A stretch of DNA of 64,000 bases, taken from NCBI GenBank assembly GCA_016858145.1, contig JAEHOE010000094.1, positions 62,001 to 126,000 on the forward strand, read 5' to 3'. Each line of letters begins with the position of its first letter. Positions within the stretch are counted from its first letter, which is position 1. Source of the DNA: Edaphochlamys debaryana. Taxonomy: Eukaryota > Chlorophyta > Chlorophyceae > Chlamydomonadales. The notes under the pieces were generated by a model that was given only the letters and a program-made list of their open reading frames with translations, had not been told where the DNA came from and ran no database searches. Of the stretch, positions 36,148 through 47,259 are shown in pieces. Position numbers and translations under genes: made by a program.

Positions 36148-38590
36148 ATGGCGCCAACCCAGGGGCTGGGCATGCTGGCCATCGGCGGGGTGGTCGTGGG
36201 CGCAAGTATGGGCCTGATGAACCGACTGCGCAATCGGCCCGCCAAGCAAGCGCTAACAGAGGAAATCCTCAATCGTCAAAAGGCAGGTCAAGGGATGCCC
36301 GCACCGCCTAGCAGCAGCTTGTTGGCTTGGGTACCCCTCTCCAGCCCTCCCGCCTCCAGCCCTCGTGACCTTCCTGCACCTTCTCACCCGGCCGGCCGCA
36401 CCTGCAGGAGGAGCAGAAGGGACTTTCCTGCGATCCGTCCTGCTCCAACTTTGAGGCCTCGGCATGTGACGTGGCGGGCCTGGCCTCGATCTCGTCCAGC
36501 GCCTCGCTCTCCTCAACCCACATCAGCTCCTCCCGCTCCACGGAGAGCGGCTGCCGGCCCGCGGACACCTCCGACGGCGGCTGCGAGCAGTCGGTGCGTG
36601 CGCGCATGCGGGGTGTTGTGTCTCGTGCTTGCGGATGGAGAGGCCGCATTGAAAGCAGCAGCACCCAAAGGAGCCCAGCCCTGAAGTGGACCCCTTCGTT
36701 CCTCCTCCCCTTCCCCTACTCCGCCATCGCCCCCCAGGACATGCGCTCCTTCCTGTGGACGCACGGCCTCGAGTACTGCGTGGTGGAGCGGACCGTGGGC
36801 GCGGGCGCCTTCGGGCGGGCGGACCTGGTGCGCGTGCCCTGCCCGGACGGGAGCACGCTCATGGCGGGTGGGTGGCGGGACGCGGGCGGATGGGCGGGGG
36901 CTGGGTGGTGGGTGGGTGCTGCGTCAGGGGAAGCAGGGGTTGAGGGGCTGCCGTTGATGGCCGCACTGGAGCATGGAGAACGGCTGCGGCTGCTTCCGTG
37001 GAACTGGCTGGCCTGCACGGTTCAGCGAGCAGACCCCGTCAGGCAGGGCTACTCCTTCAGCCCCTCGGAACCCCTCTCAACCCCCGTGTGCGCCGACCCC
37101 GCTCTGCCCTGCTCCGTCCCGCCGCAGTGCGCAAGACCAACTTCGGCCGGCCCCCGCACACGCCAGCGCGCGCCGTGCACGCGTCCGAGGTGGCGGCCAT
37201 GCAGGCGGCGCGCGGCTGCCCGCACGCGGTGCAGCTGCTGGGCGCCTCGGCCTCGGGCAACTACTGCCTCATCCTCATGGAGCACTGCCCGGGCGGCACC
37301 CTGCACGACGAGCTGGTGCGTGTGTGGGGAGGGGGCGGGGGGGCTGGAGGGGCTGATCACGGCTGAGGCCGAGTGAGGACGGCTGCCATGTACGCCTTGC
37401 CTCGTGCGGTCCACTCCGGACCGGGACCCACTTCCTTGGCTACATCCCCTAACCCAACGCTCACCCCGTATCCCTTCCCCCCCCTGTCCTGCGCCCACTG
37501 CAGGAGGCCGCCTACGCCGCGCGCGAGGCCTGCGGCGCCAGCGAGGGCGTGGGCATGGTCATGCTGCTGCCCGAGCCGCGCCTGCGCTCCCTGGCGGCGC
37601 AGCTGCTGGCGGCGCTCAAGTGGCTGCACGGCCGCGGCTTTGCGCACTTCGACGTCAAGCCCTCCAACATCCTGTTCGACGAGGTGCGTGGGGTTGCCGC
37701 GGCTGAGCGCGCGGCTACCAGAGCCCAGCCTCGATCCCGCTCGGTATCGGTATCAGATCAGCACGCCACCAGCAGGCAATCACAACGCAGTCGCCGCCCA
37801 CCCGTGTGTGGCTGCCACCAAAATCCCCCAACGACTTGGCCGACTCGGGCAACACCCGCCCCAAAGCGTGCTGTCGCACGCCAAAGCCCAAGCCCAAGCC
37901 CAAGCTTTTCTAAACCCCTTCTAACCCCCTCCCACTCCCGCGCCCCTCCCTCCCCACCCCAGGACGGCGGCCTGCGCCTGGCGGACTTCGGCAGCGCCGT
38001 GGCGCGCTCCCGCGACGGCTCCTTCCGCCCCGTGGGCGGCTCCCTGGCCTACGCCGCGCCCGAGGTGGCGGCGGTGCTGGGCGGCAAGGCCCACCCCGAG
38101 GGAGGGAGCGAGGCCGAGGCCGAGGGCTGCGCGCGCATCGACGAGCGCGCCGACGTGGTGTCCGTGGGCGCCGTGCTGGCGGCCGCCGCCGGCTTCTTCA
38201 GGTGCGGAGGAGCGGGGTTTTGGGATGGGGGATGTGGGTCGCCGGGCAGGGGTTGCATGGGGCTGGGCCGCACCCGGGCTGATCCTGACCCGCTTGCGGC
38301 TCAGCTCACCCCTCCTGGTTTGTGCTCGCACCCATCCTAGCCACGGTCCATTCCATTCCCTTCCGCTTCGACTGGTCGATGCGCATGCCCTCACGCCGCC
38401 TGCATCCTGGCCCCCCTCCCCCCCCAGGGACGGCAACGCCCTGGCCGAGTTCATGGACGGCGAGCGGCGCCTGCCCGAGGCCGTGCCCCCCGGCCTGCGC
38501 GCCTTCATCGCCTTCCTGCTGCCGCGGGACCCCGCGCAGCGCCCCACGGCGGCGCAGGCGCTGGCGCACCCCTTCATCACCGGCGCCTAG
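36148..38590 (+). CDS. Membrane-anchored protein kinase
   Basis: Seven exons: 36148-36282, 36408-36593, 36738-36867, 37128-37315, 37504-37683, 37963-38201 and 38428-38590; about 406 residues. The N-terminus has one hydrophobic segment (LGMLAIGGVVVGASMGLM), then a Ser-rich region, then the kinase domain: glycine loop VGAGAFGRADLV, beta-3 lysine in MAVRKTNFG, hinge region LILMEHCPGGTLHDEL, catalytic loop HFDVKPSNILFDE, metal motif ADFGSA, YAAPEVAAV, and an end at RDPAQRPTAAQALAHPFI. The usual HRD is HFD, so it is a non-RD kinase; the catalytic Asp, Lys and DFG Asp are kept. Its fold resembles Ser/Thr kinases of the Wee1/NEK-like breadth, but no subfamily can be named. The first intron appears to use a GC donor (aag|gcaggt), because only this keeps the frame. 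Confidence 0.85.
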
Positions 38591-40891
38591 GCCCAGGCCC
38601 CGGCCAAGGGAGGCGGGGCGTGTGCCTATTTCCAGGGGGTCTCCTTGGCCTGCATGCGCCTTGCTCCTGGCGCACCCCTTCATCACCGGCGCCTAGTGCC
38701 GAGCGCGGACTAGGACCTTCACTCGTGGCGCCGTCGGGCTCGCCGGGGCTCAAACCTATGGCGCGGCACGGCGGCGACACGCCCCGCCAGGTGCCGTGCC
38801 GCTAGGCCTGGCGGAACAGTGTTGTGCTGCTGGTGCCCACGCTCAGCGTGCGCCAGCGCTTGGATTTAAAGCGTTACTAGGGGTTCAAGAGGCGAGGGCC
38901 ATTGAGCGCGCAGACAATGTGAGCGTGCTGACGATGCGCAGTGGCCCGGGTGCCGACGTGGGATGTCTTGTGGGGCGTGCTGCGGCCATCTGGTGTCGCG
39001 GCTCCACACTACTAGCGCCGCCATTGGCACGGCCATGGCTTCTGTCTGGTGAGGTTTGTGAGCGAGAGCTGAGCTGCGGAGCGTGTAGGTATCCGTGCCT
39101 GTACAGCAGCTTGCAATCGAGCCTGAGTCTGGCGGGGAGTTGGGAGAGGCTTTATTTCTTGCTCTCGAGCGCTTGCTCCTGGCGAGCGTCGCGAGTCGGA
39201 TGTCCGGTCGCTTTCTCTTCGTTTCTTCTTCTTTCTCGTTAAACTGTGGGGAGCGGAGCGGAGTGCGTGGGGCCCGACTGCGGGTGCCCTCGCCTCCCTA
39301 CCTGCACCCATCGACTTAACCCAACCCTCGGCTGCATGAAGCGCCTGAGCTGATTGGTTTGCGTAAAGCACCAGCGAACGAGCGAGGTTGCATTGGTCTG
39401 TGCAGCCCTTGCTGGCGTATGTGTAGCGTAGTAGCGTATATTCTGAGGCGGGGGTTTCTGCAGACCGGCCAGTCGCCGCATGCGTGGTTTGGGGCTTCTG
39501 TTTGGGGCTTGTGGCAGGCTGGACATCACAGCTGAGGGAAACGGTCCCGGTGCGGTGACGCACCCAGGCGATGACCCAAGCGTGAACGGGCTTGCAGGTG
39601 ACCCTAGCGGGTAGTGCCAATGTGTTTCGTTCTTGAAACGTGTGACCCTTGCAGCAGATTTGCGAAGATTTGCCCGGTTATTGTCTGTCCTTAGATTCTT
39701 TTGAGCGATGGCGGTGGCGTGCGTGGTAAAACACGTAGATTCTTTCGCAAGGCACGGCGGGAGGCTCTAAACTGGTTTGCGGTGGGGCTGCTTCGCAACA
39801 GCCAGCCTTAGTAACTGTGTACAGCTGGGACCAAGCGGCACACAATCGTGTTCTTGTGCGTGGACAAATGCTTGCCTATGCCAGGCAAGCTTGGAGCTTG
39901 AGCGTAGTGTGGGTGGTTTGTGTGATCTTAATAACGACGGCGCCAGGCGTATTGGTGCTTCGTGAGCAGTTAAGTGGTTAAGTGGAAAAGGAAAAAACAT
40001 AGTGGCGTGGCCCTGAGGGCCTGTGTTCTTTCGATGTGCAATGCCAGGCATGTGGCCAAGGGCCGAAGCCAAGGAAAGGCGCCGGCTGGGTGTACCCTTC
40101 TGTACCCTTGAGCTCTACGCCTGCTGGCTGTTTAAGCCGGAAGCTTGAAGCTGGCTGGTTGCCGACATAGCGGGCCGTTCACACGGTCCATGGTTACGTA
40201 TCGGGGAGGTTCCGTTCCCGTTCCCGTTCAAGCTGCCTCCACCTGGTGGAGGCAGGCACTTGGGGGTCCATCGTAGTCCGCCGCCCCTCGTCAGGGGCCT
40301 TGATGAGGTGTGGCGCCGAGGTTTTGGCCCGGCAGAGCTTGGCTCTGATCTCGTGAGCGCCGGGAAGGAGGTGAGGAGGTGTTTTGCTGGTATGTGTTTG
40401 CTTTGGAGGGCCAGGCGCTCGAGCGTCCTGAAGCGCTTGGGCAGTCCTGCGCCAGGACCCGGGCGCAGCCCGTAGCAGTGCCAAGTAGAGGATGGAGGGT
40501 GTCGAGGGTGTAAGCCCCTGTAAGCTCTTTTTCGCGCTGGCTATTCATCGCCCCGGCTGGAAGGGTCGCATGCATGCCAGCTGGTGCTGCAGTACCGCTG
40601 GAGGGATGCTTGTAAGCTTGAGAAGGGGTGGAGGGTAAGTGGTTGGGGGGTACGCTGGAGAAGGGGGGTCGGGGCTTAATGAGCACGGTGGCGCCGTCGC
40701 GGGGCTGTGTGATCCGAGGGCCGCGCTTGCAAGCAAGCGTCAGGGACCTCTCCAGTTCTTCAGCAGTCACATGTGAGCCGACCTAACTTATCACACGCTC
40801 GGCGTCGCTTCTGCGTTGTTTCGGCCGCGACGACAGCAGGTTCCCGCCCTTTCCCGCGCACAAAGCTGGCGCCTGTCCCTGCGGCCAGGCC
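38591..40891. other. Intergenic region between kinase and SAP-domain genes
   Basis: About 2.3 kb. After the copied stop region no coding exon is supported. The stretch 39600-40000 is distinctly lower in GC than its surroundings, as expected for UTR or promoter DNA. It holds the 3' UTR of the kinase and the promoter of the SAP-domain gene, both on the + strand. Confidence 0.55.
38660..38698 (+). repeat. Copy of kinase stop-codon region
   Basis: About 35 bp repeat the last codons and stop of the kinase gene (38556-38590), including the TAG, 105 bp downstream in the 3' UTR. Confidence 0.85.
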
Positions 40892-43800
40892 ATGAGCCGC
40901 CCCGCAGCCAAGCCGCAACAGCCGGCGCCTGCAAAGGATCCGCCAGCAGGCGCTGCTAGCGCCGCGACTGGCAGCAGCTGTGGCAGCGCGGGAAACAGCC
41001 TTCGGCGCTGGGTCGCGGCCGCGGGCGAGCCCACGGGCCCGCTTCTGCGCCTCATCGTGCCTGTGCCTCCGCCTGCTGCTGCTGTAGCGGCCAGCGAAGA
41101 CGATCCCTGGCTGGGCGGCGATGGCGAGGACGAGGGCGACGAGGATGATCTGGCTGTTGCGCGCGGCAGCGCAACAGGGGCCTTCCAGTCGGGCAGGCTG
41201 TTGCGCGCCAAGCTGCGGGCGCTGCGCCTGGTCGCGGCACTGCGGGAGCTGCAGCCGGGGGGGCCCTGCGCGGTGTGGTCGGCGCAGCCCTACGCGGCCG
41301 TTACCGTGGTGGTCTGCGGCAAGGTGCGTGTTGAGGAGGGAGGGGGGCTGCTGCTAAGCGTGGGCGGGAGGGGGGCGCAGGGCCTTCAGTGGGGAGGGAG
41401 GGGGGACCCGGGCTAGGCAGACCGGAGCGGGGAAGGAGGAAAGGTGTTCATTCGCACCCGTGAACCCCGGTGAACCCCGTTGCCTTAATCGCACCCCTCG
41501 ACCCCTGCATCCACCCGTCCGCTCGGCCCCCGTAGGCGGGGGCAGCGGCTGGCTACAAGGCCCTGGCGGCCGCCGCCCCCCGCCTGGGCTTCAGGCTGGG
41601 GGACGTCAAGAGCTGCGTGGTGGTGGGGGCCATGGGCGCGGAGGAGCTGGGGCTGACGGCGGAGGCGGCGGCGGCGGCGGCGCTGCGGCGGCGGGGCTGG
41701 CACAGGTGGGCTTGCCGTGTGTGTGTGTGTGTGGGGGGGGGGGGGTTGAGGGATGGAGGGCGGGTCCTAGGGGCGTGGGGAGGCCGGAGGCGATGTGGGT
41801 CGGGCCGATGGCCAACAGCTACAAGCTGGGAAAGGCATGGCGGGGCATGGGGGAGTGGAAGTGGTTAAGACTGACGAAAGCGATGTGGGTCAGCGCCCTC
41901 GGGGCTCAGGTGGCTGCCATGTGGGTCGCAGCGGGAAGGGCAGGCGGGGCTACGGTTAAAGGTGTCAGGGGATCTGCCCCCCAGGGGGAACACGCTCCGT
42001 TAGGGCCACCCCTAGGAGCAGGCAGGGGCCAGGGTGGCGGATGGAACGGGCAAGGGATGACGGTGAAAGCAGCTCGGAGACGATGTGAGTCGGGGCGGGC
42101 GAGGGTGAGTGCAGGTGACAGTAAATGGTCAAAGTGAAAATAAGGGCAGACAGCTGCTTCCGCACTGTCAACGTCCCCGCCGCCCCATCTACCCCCAACC
42201 GCCCCCCCACCCCCCACCCCACCCCACCCTCCAAGGCTCGGCTCGCTGTGGGTGCAATGCGACTTTCTGCGCGCTCCGCCCGCGGCGCAGCAGCTCGTGA
42301 CTGCCGCCGGGGTGCGGGTGCTGCCCGCCGCCGCCGCCGCCAACTCAGTGGCGGTCCTGGCCCTGGACTTCCGAGCGGCGGGTGGGCATGAGGGGACAGG
42401 TGGTAGAGTTTAGGGCACAGAACCGGCTGTCTGAGGGGGGAACAATTAGCGGCAGGGTTGGGGTTTACGGAGAGAGAGGAGAGCGCGCCCCCCCCCCCCC
42501 CGGGAGATGATGGTGCGGGCCCTTGCCCTGGACTTCCGGGCTGCGGGCCCTTGCCCTGGACTTCCGAGCTGGGCAAGAGCTCCGGCGAAGACGGGGAGGA
42601 GAACCCTGTGTCAGCCGTGACTCTGGCACACGGTGCCTCCCGAAAGATCGGGACTAAGATCGGGACTAAGATCGGGACTAAGATCGGGACTAAGATCGGG
42701 ACTAAGATCGGGACTAAGATCGGGACTAAGATCGGGAGTATGCCGGCATCTCCGTGTATAGTGGAGCACCCGGGTTTGCACCACACCCGCCCGCCTTACC
42801 CCACGCCACCCCACCCCTCCGCTCGCAGGCCAGTACAAGTTCACTCCGCTCTGGCCCCTGCCGCATGCACGGGCAGGCGCCGCCGCCTCGAGCGCCGCCA
42901 CCGCCGCCGCTGCTTCCGCTGACCCCGCGGCGGCGCCGGCGGCGGAGCGAGAGGCGGCACTGGCGGCGCTGTGGGGCGATAAGCAGGCAAGCAATGGGGC
43001 CACGGCAGCCTGGTGCTTCCCTCTAATTGCAAAAAGCACTCAGAGGGTAGCCCACACATGGTAAAGCACATGGCTGACATGGCATGGCTGACGACATGGA
43101 CGTGCCTTCCGCCCTCCCCGAAGGCCCGCCGCCGCGCCGTCAGCAAGCTGTCGGAGACGGTCATAGTGGTGGTGGGCCCTGGCGCGTAAGTATCTGGGTC
43201 GGGCGGGTGCGGAGGGGAGGGACGGAGGCCGGGGCGCCGTGAGGTGGCCTCGAGTTGCCGAAGCCTGCGTCGAGACCGTCCCCGTGATTCGCTGAATCAC
43301 CGATCCCCCTTCTCCTGATCCACGAAACTGTACGGCATCTCTTGCCCCCCCCCCCTCCAGCCCCGCCTTCGTGGTTGGTCTCAAGCCCCCGCCCGCGGAC
43401 CCGGCCGCCCGGGAGGCGCTGCGGGGGGCGTGGCTGGCGCGGTGGGGCCTGGAGCTGCCGGCGGACCTGGGGGGCTGGGTGGCCGAGGTGAGGATGGGGA
43501 GGGGCGTGTGTAACAGGAAGAGGACGGTCCTAGGCATCAGTTAGTGCACATACCATCGCTACAGCGTGCTAGGGGTTGCTCGGAGGGCGGCGCGGAACAC
43601 TGACCCCCGACCCAGATCTATCGTGCCTGGGGAGGCCTTGGTTTGAGGCTAGTGCACACGTGACGCTCTTGTGCACCCCCTTGTGCCGCGCGCCCACCCC
43701 ACCCGCCCCAGGTGGCGGGTCACCCCGAGGCCGACCCGGGGGAGGCGCGGGACGTGCCGGGGTGCTGCGTGTGGGTGGGCGGCACGGGGGCGGCGGCGGC

Positions 43801-46247
43801 GGCGGGCGGCGGCGGCGGCGGCGGCGGGGGGAGCGAGGGGGGGTGCGGGGGCCTGGAGGCGGCCCCTCCGTCCAAGTGCTCCCTGGCACCCGAGGCGGTG
43901 GCGGACATGGTGAGGCGGCGCCCTGGGTGTTGAGCAAGAGGTGCTGTCCTCTGCGATGGAGGCGAGGCCACGTACTGCTGCAATCCTGCCATGTTGGCTT
44001 GCCCCATCCTCCTACGATGTAGGACTTGGGTGTTGTGTGGTCGGTGCTGCTGAGGCATCTCCAGGGAACAGCAGACTTGACTTCACAACTCAGGTCCAGG
44101 GTATCCATGAGTGGGGTGTCTTGGTCTCCCGAAGGACCCCACCACATTTCACGCTGCACTCCCCACTGGCTTCACTCCATCCCCCACAGCTGGTTACCGA
44201 TCTCGCCGCCGGCTCCACGGCCGCCGGCGGCGGATGCACCTTGTGGGGAGCTGCGGGCATTGCGCCCCGCCCCGATCCGCCGCCGGGCGCTGAGGCAGTG
44301 CTGGCTAAGCGAGCCGCAGCGGCTGGCCCTGGCCCCAAGGAAGCTGCCGCGACGGCAGCAGCAGCGGCGGCGGCAGCGAAGCCCGAGCTGACGGCGCCGC
44401 CAGCGGTAGCGCCGACAGGTTGGACGGCGGCGGCGGAGGTGGCGGCGTCGGGTTTCCGGCCCGCCTCCGCCCTGCCCGCCGCCGTCATGCCGCTCCGCCG
44501 GAGCATCCTACCTGACGGCGACGGCCCCGGCGGCGGCGGCGGCGGAGCCGGAGCTGGCGGCAGCTGGGGCTGGGCCAGCGGCAGCGCCGCCGCCGAGGCC
44601 GAGGCACGCGCGGCGGCGGAGGCAGAGTACGGCAGCGGTGACGGCGGCGGCGGCGGCGGCGGCTGGGGCGAGGGCCGGCGGGAGGGCAGCGCCGCCGCGA
44701 GAGAGGCCATGCTCAAGGCGAGCAGCGAGGAGGAGCTGAGGGCGCGGGCGGCGGCGCGGGCCGCCAGTCGGGCTACGGAGAGGGCGCTGTGGGAGAGGCA
44801 GCGGGCTCTCCTGGCAGCGCGCGAGGTGAGGTGGGACCAGCGGGGGGCGGGGGTTGGAGCGGCATTGAAGAGGCTAGAGAGATGGTGGTTGAACTCGTCA
44901 GGGACGCATTGAAGGGGAAGGACGAAGGAGAGTCGTCCGTTGACTCTCCCAAGCCCCGACCCGCGTGTCCCCCGGCAGGCGCGCGACGCCGCCGAGGGTG
45001 GCGGCGGCGCTGCATCCGCCAAGGCCACCGGGGCTGGCGCCGCCGGGGGCAGCGCCGCTGGGGCATCCGTGCCGCGGCCCCCTCGTGCCCCGACCTTTGG
45101 CTCTGCGGCGGCGGGTGCGCTCGGCAAGCCACGCGCACCCGCCTTCGGCGGTGGCAGGGCAGGCGCCAAGGCAGGGGGCCTAGGGGCCGGCACCGGCACT
45201 GGCGCGGCCAAGGCTACGAAAGCGGCGGGTTCCAAGGCCGCTGGCGTGGCAAAGAAGGCGGCTGGCGGCGCGGGGACCAAGGCCAGAGCCGCCAGCAAAG
45301 CCTTGACAGCGGCGGCGGCGGCAGCAGCAGCGGGGGGGACGGCGGCAGGTGGGGGCGCTGCTGCTGAGGTCGGGGTGGCAGGGGCTGGCGGGGAGGGGGC
45401 GGCGGCGGCGGCGGCGGCGCCAGCAGCAAAACCGGCGAAGCGACCCGCCAAGGTCGCCGCGGCGGGGCCGGACGGCGCCGCCCCACCCAAGAAGAAGGCA
45501 AAGCCGGTCGCCGCCGCCGCCACGGCGCCGGCGGCTGCCGCAATGGCCGACGCCGCCGCTGCACCGGCCACGGACCCTGCCGCCGTTGCCGCCGCTATCT
45601 TGACCAGCGCCGACGGCGCCGCCACCACTGCCGCCACCGCCGCCGTCGCCCCTGTCTCGGCTCCGGCCCCCAAGAAGCCGCGCGCTCCGGCGAAACCCAA
45701 GGCTCCAGCCGCCGCTGCCGCCACTGCCGCCGCAGTAGCAGCGGGTGCCGAGGGGCCGGCGGGCGCAGAGGCCGGGGGCCCGGAGGCTGCTGCCCCACCT
45801 GGCACCGCAGCCCCTGCCCCCCCTGCCGCTCCCAAGGAGGCGAGGAAGCGGACCAAGGCCACCGACCTGGACCCGGCAGCCGTGGAGGCCAAGGTGCGAG
45901 CTGGGATTAGCGCTGGTGGGGTAGGCGCATGGATGCAGTCAATCCCGGTCTGTCTTAGTCGATCCCACCGTACCGTACCCCGCCCCTGCTACCCCGAGTC
46001 CCCACATCCCCGTCGCCGCACTCTCGACTCATGCCATACAACCCCCGGTCCCCGCGGCCCCGCCCTCCCCGCCCTCCATCAGGTCTCTGCCTCCGCCGCC
46101 GCGGGCCGCCTGTCCGACCTGACCCTCCCCGAGATGCAGTGCTGGCTGCGGGCCCGGGGCGGTGCAGTGAGCGGCAAGAAGGCTGACGTGGAGGCACGGC
46201 TGGCGGGGCTGCTGGGGCTGGCACAGCCAGTGCAGCCTGCAGCTTGA
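40892..46247 (+). CDS. Large Ala-rich SAP-domain protein
   Basis: Ten exons: 40892-41323, 41536-41705, 42236-42381, 42829-42986, 43124-43185, 43361-43487, 43712-43909, 44190-44825, 44979-45893 and 46083-46247; about 1,002 residues, all phases agreeing. The N-terminal third ([60 protein letters not shown]) looks globular but I do not recognise it. The centre and C-terminal part are Ala/Gly/Lys-rich ([18 protein letters not shown]), like linker-histone tails. The protein ends in a SAP motif, [20 protein letters not shown] then [15 protein letters not shown], which binds DNA in chromatin proteins. A nuclear, DNA-associated role is inferred from the SAP and basic Ala-rich parts only. Exon 4 ends at a GC donor (cag|gcaagc). 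Confidence 0.8.
42521..42575 (+). repeat. Two copies of SAP-gene exon 3 end
   Basis: Two tandem units of cttgccctggacttccg repeat the end of exon 42236-42381 (original near 42357-42375) inside the next intron. Confidence 0.8.
42644..42738 (+). repeat. 12-bp tandem repeat in intron
   Basis: About eight near-perfect copies of gggactaagatc lie in the intron before exon 42829-42986. Translated frames on both strands are open but this is a simple consequence of the 12-bp period. Confidence 0.95.
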
Positions 46248-47259
46248 GCCTTGAGCGCTGTCCGCTTGAAAGAATGGAGAATGGCAAATCAAATGATTTA
46301 GGGGTTTGAGGGCGGACGTGGAGGCCAGGGGCGGGGCGGCTGGGCCTTGCGTAGCACAGCCAGCAGCTTGAGCGGCGTGCAGCTAGATAGGCGGACTTGA
46401 TCCGCTGCGAATGCTGCTGGGTCCGTGACTTGGAACGTGGGGCGTGATGAACTGATCACATGCGCCCAGTGGGGGTGGGACCGTGGGGGAGGTGGGCATA
46501 GCCCCCGGATGGCACACTAGCAACAGGGCTGTCTAGCACCACACGGAGCGGTGGGCCCGTGGGGGTGCAACTGCTGACGTGCTGCTGGGGATGCATGGGT
46601 CATGGCATGACACGATGCCGTGGCTGGGGTGGTACAAGGAAGCTTGCATGGCTGGATGGGTTCAGTGGGTTGTCGACAGACACTTTAAAGCTGGCCGCTC
46701 GGCCCTTCCACTTCGGGGGACCCTTCAGACGTCTTCCAACGAACGTTGCCCTCCTTGCGACATTACCTGCCCCCTGCCAGCGGCCGTGCCTCCAGCCTCA
46801 ACCCTTCGATCCACAAGCCTAAAGCCGCACAAGCCGAAGCCGCACAAGCGAAGCCGCACAACAAAATACATACAATGGGCTCCCGCATTACTCACAGATA
46901 ACGGTATCGTCCCAACCGCCCCCAGAGTGCACCGCTGGACCTGCCGCCTGCTATGCCTTTCACCCCCACACGAAGAACCTGAACTGCCCTGCCCTGCATA
47001 TACTGAAATACTGCAACAGCACCGACTGCGCTCCTCAGTCCCCAGTGCACCCGCCGCCTGCTCCCCCCCAACTTAGTCCCCAGCTCCTCGCCCACACCTC
47101 GCACCCCTCCACGCTGTCCCCCCCCTTACGGCCCCGTCCACCCGAGCGCAAACCCGTGCGATGGTGACGCCACCCTCTCCTCACTCCTCAGCGGCCTGCG
47201 TGCCTCCGTTGCCGCCACAACCGTGGCCGTCCAGCCTGTACGGCACTGTGTGCGGCGCC
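46248..47259. other. Region between converging SAP-domain and ABC1-kinase genes
   Basis: About 1 kb serving as 3' UTR for both neighbours. Short repeats of the type aagccgcacaa occur near 46820-46865. No gene is supported. Confidence 0.6.

Noticed and set aside
39012..39620. Minus-strand frame of about 200 codons
   Set aside because: No conserved motif, and it crosses a low-GC stretch typical of non-coding DNA.
42644..42738. Regular repeats that could suggest a CRISPR array
   Set aside because: The 12-bp units are contiguous with no spacers and lie in a nuclear intron.
44090..45892. Minus-strand open frame of 600 codons
   Set aside because: It is the antisense of the Ala/Gly-rich exons of the SAP-domain gene. 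GC-rich codons leave all frames open; it has no splice context or family similarity.
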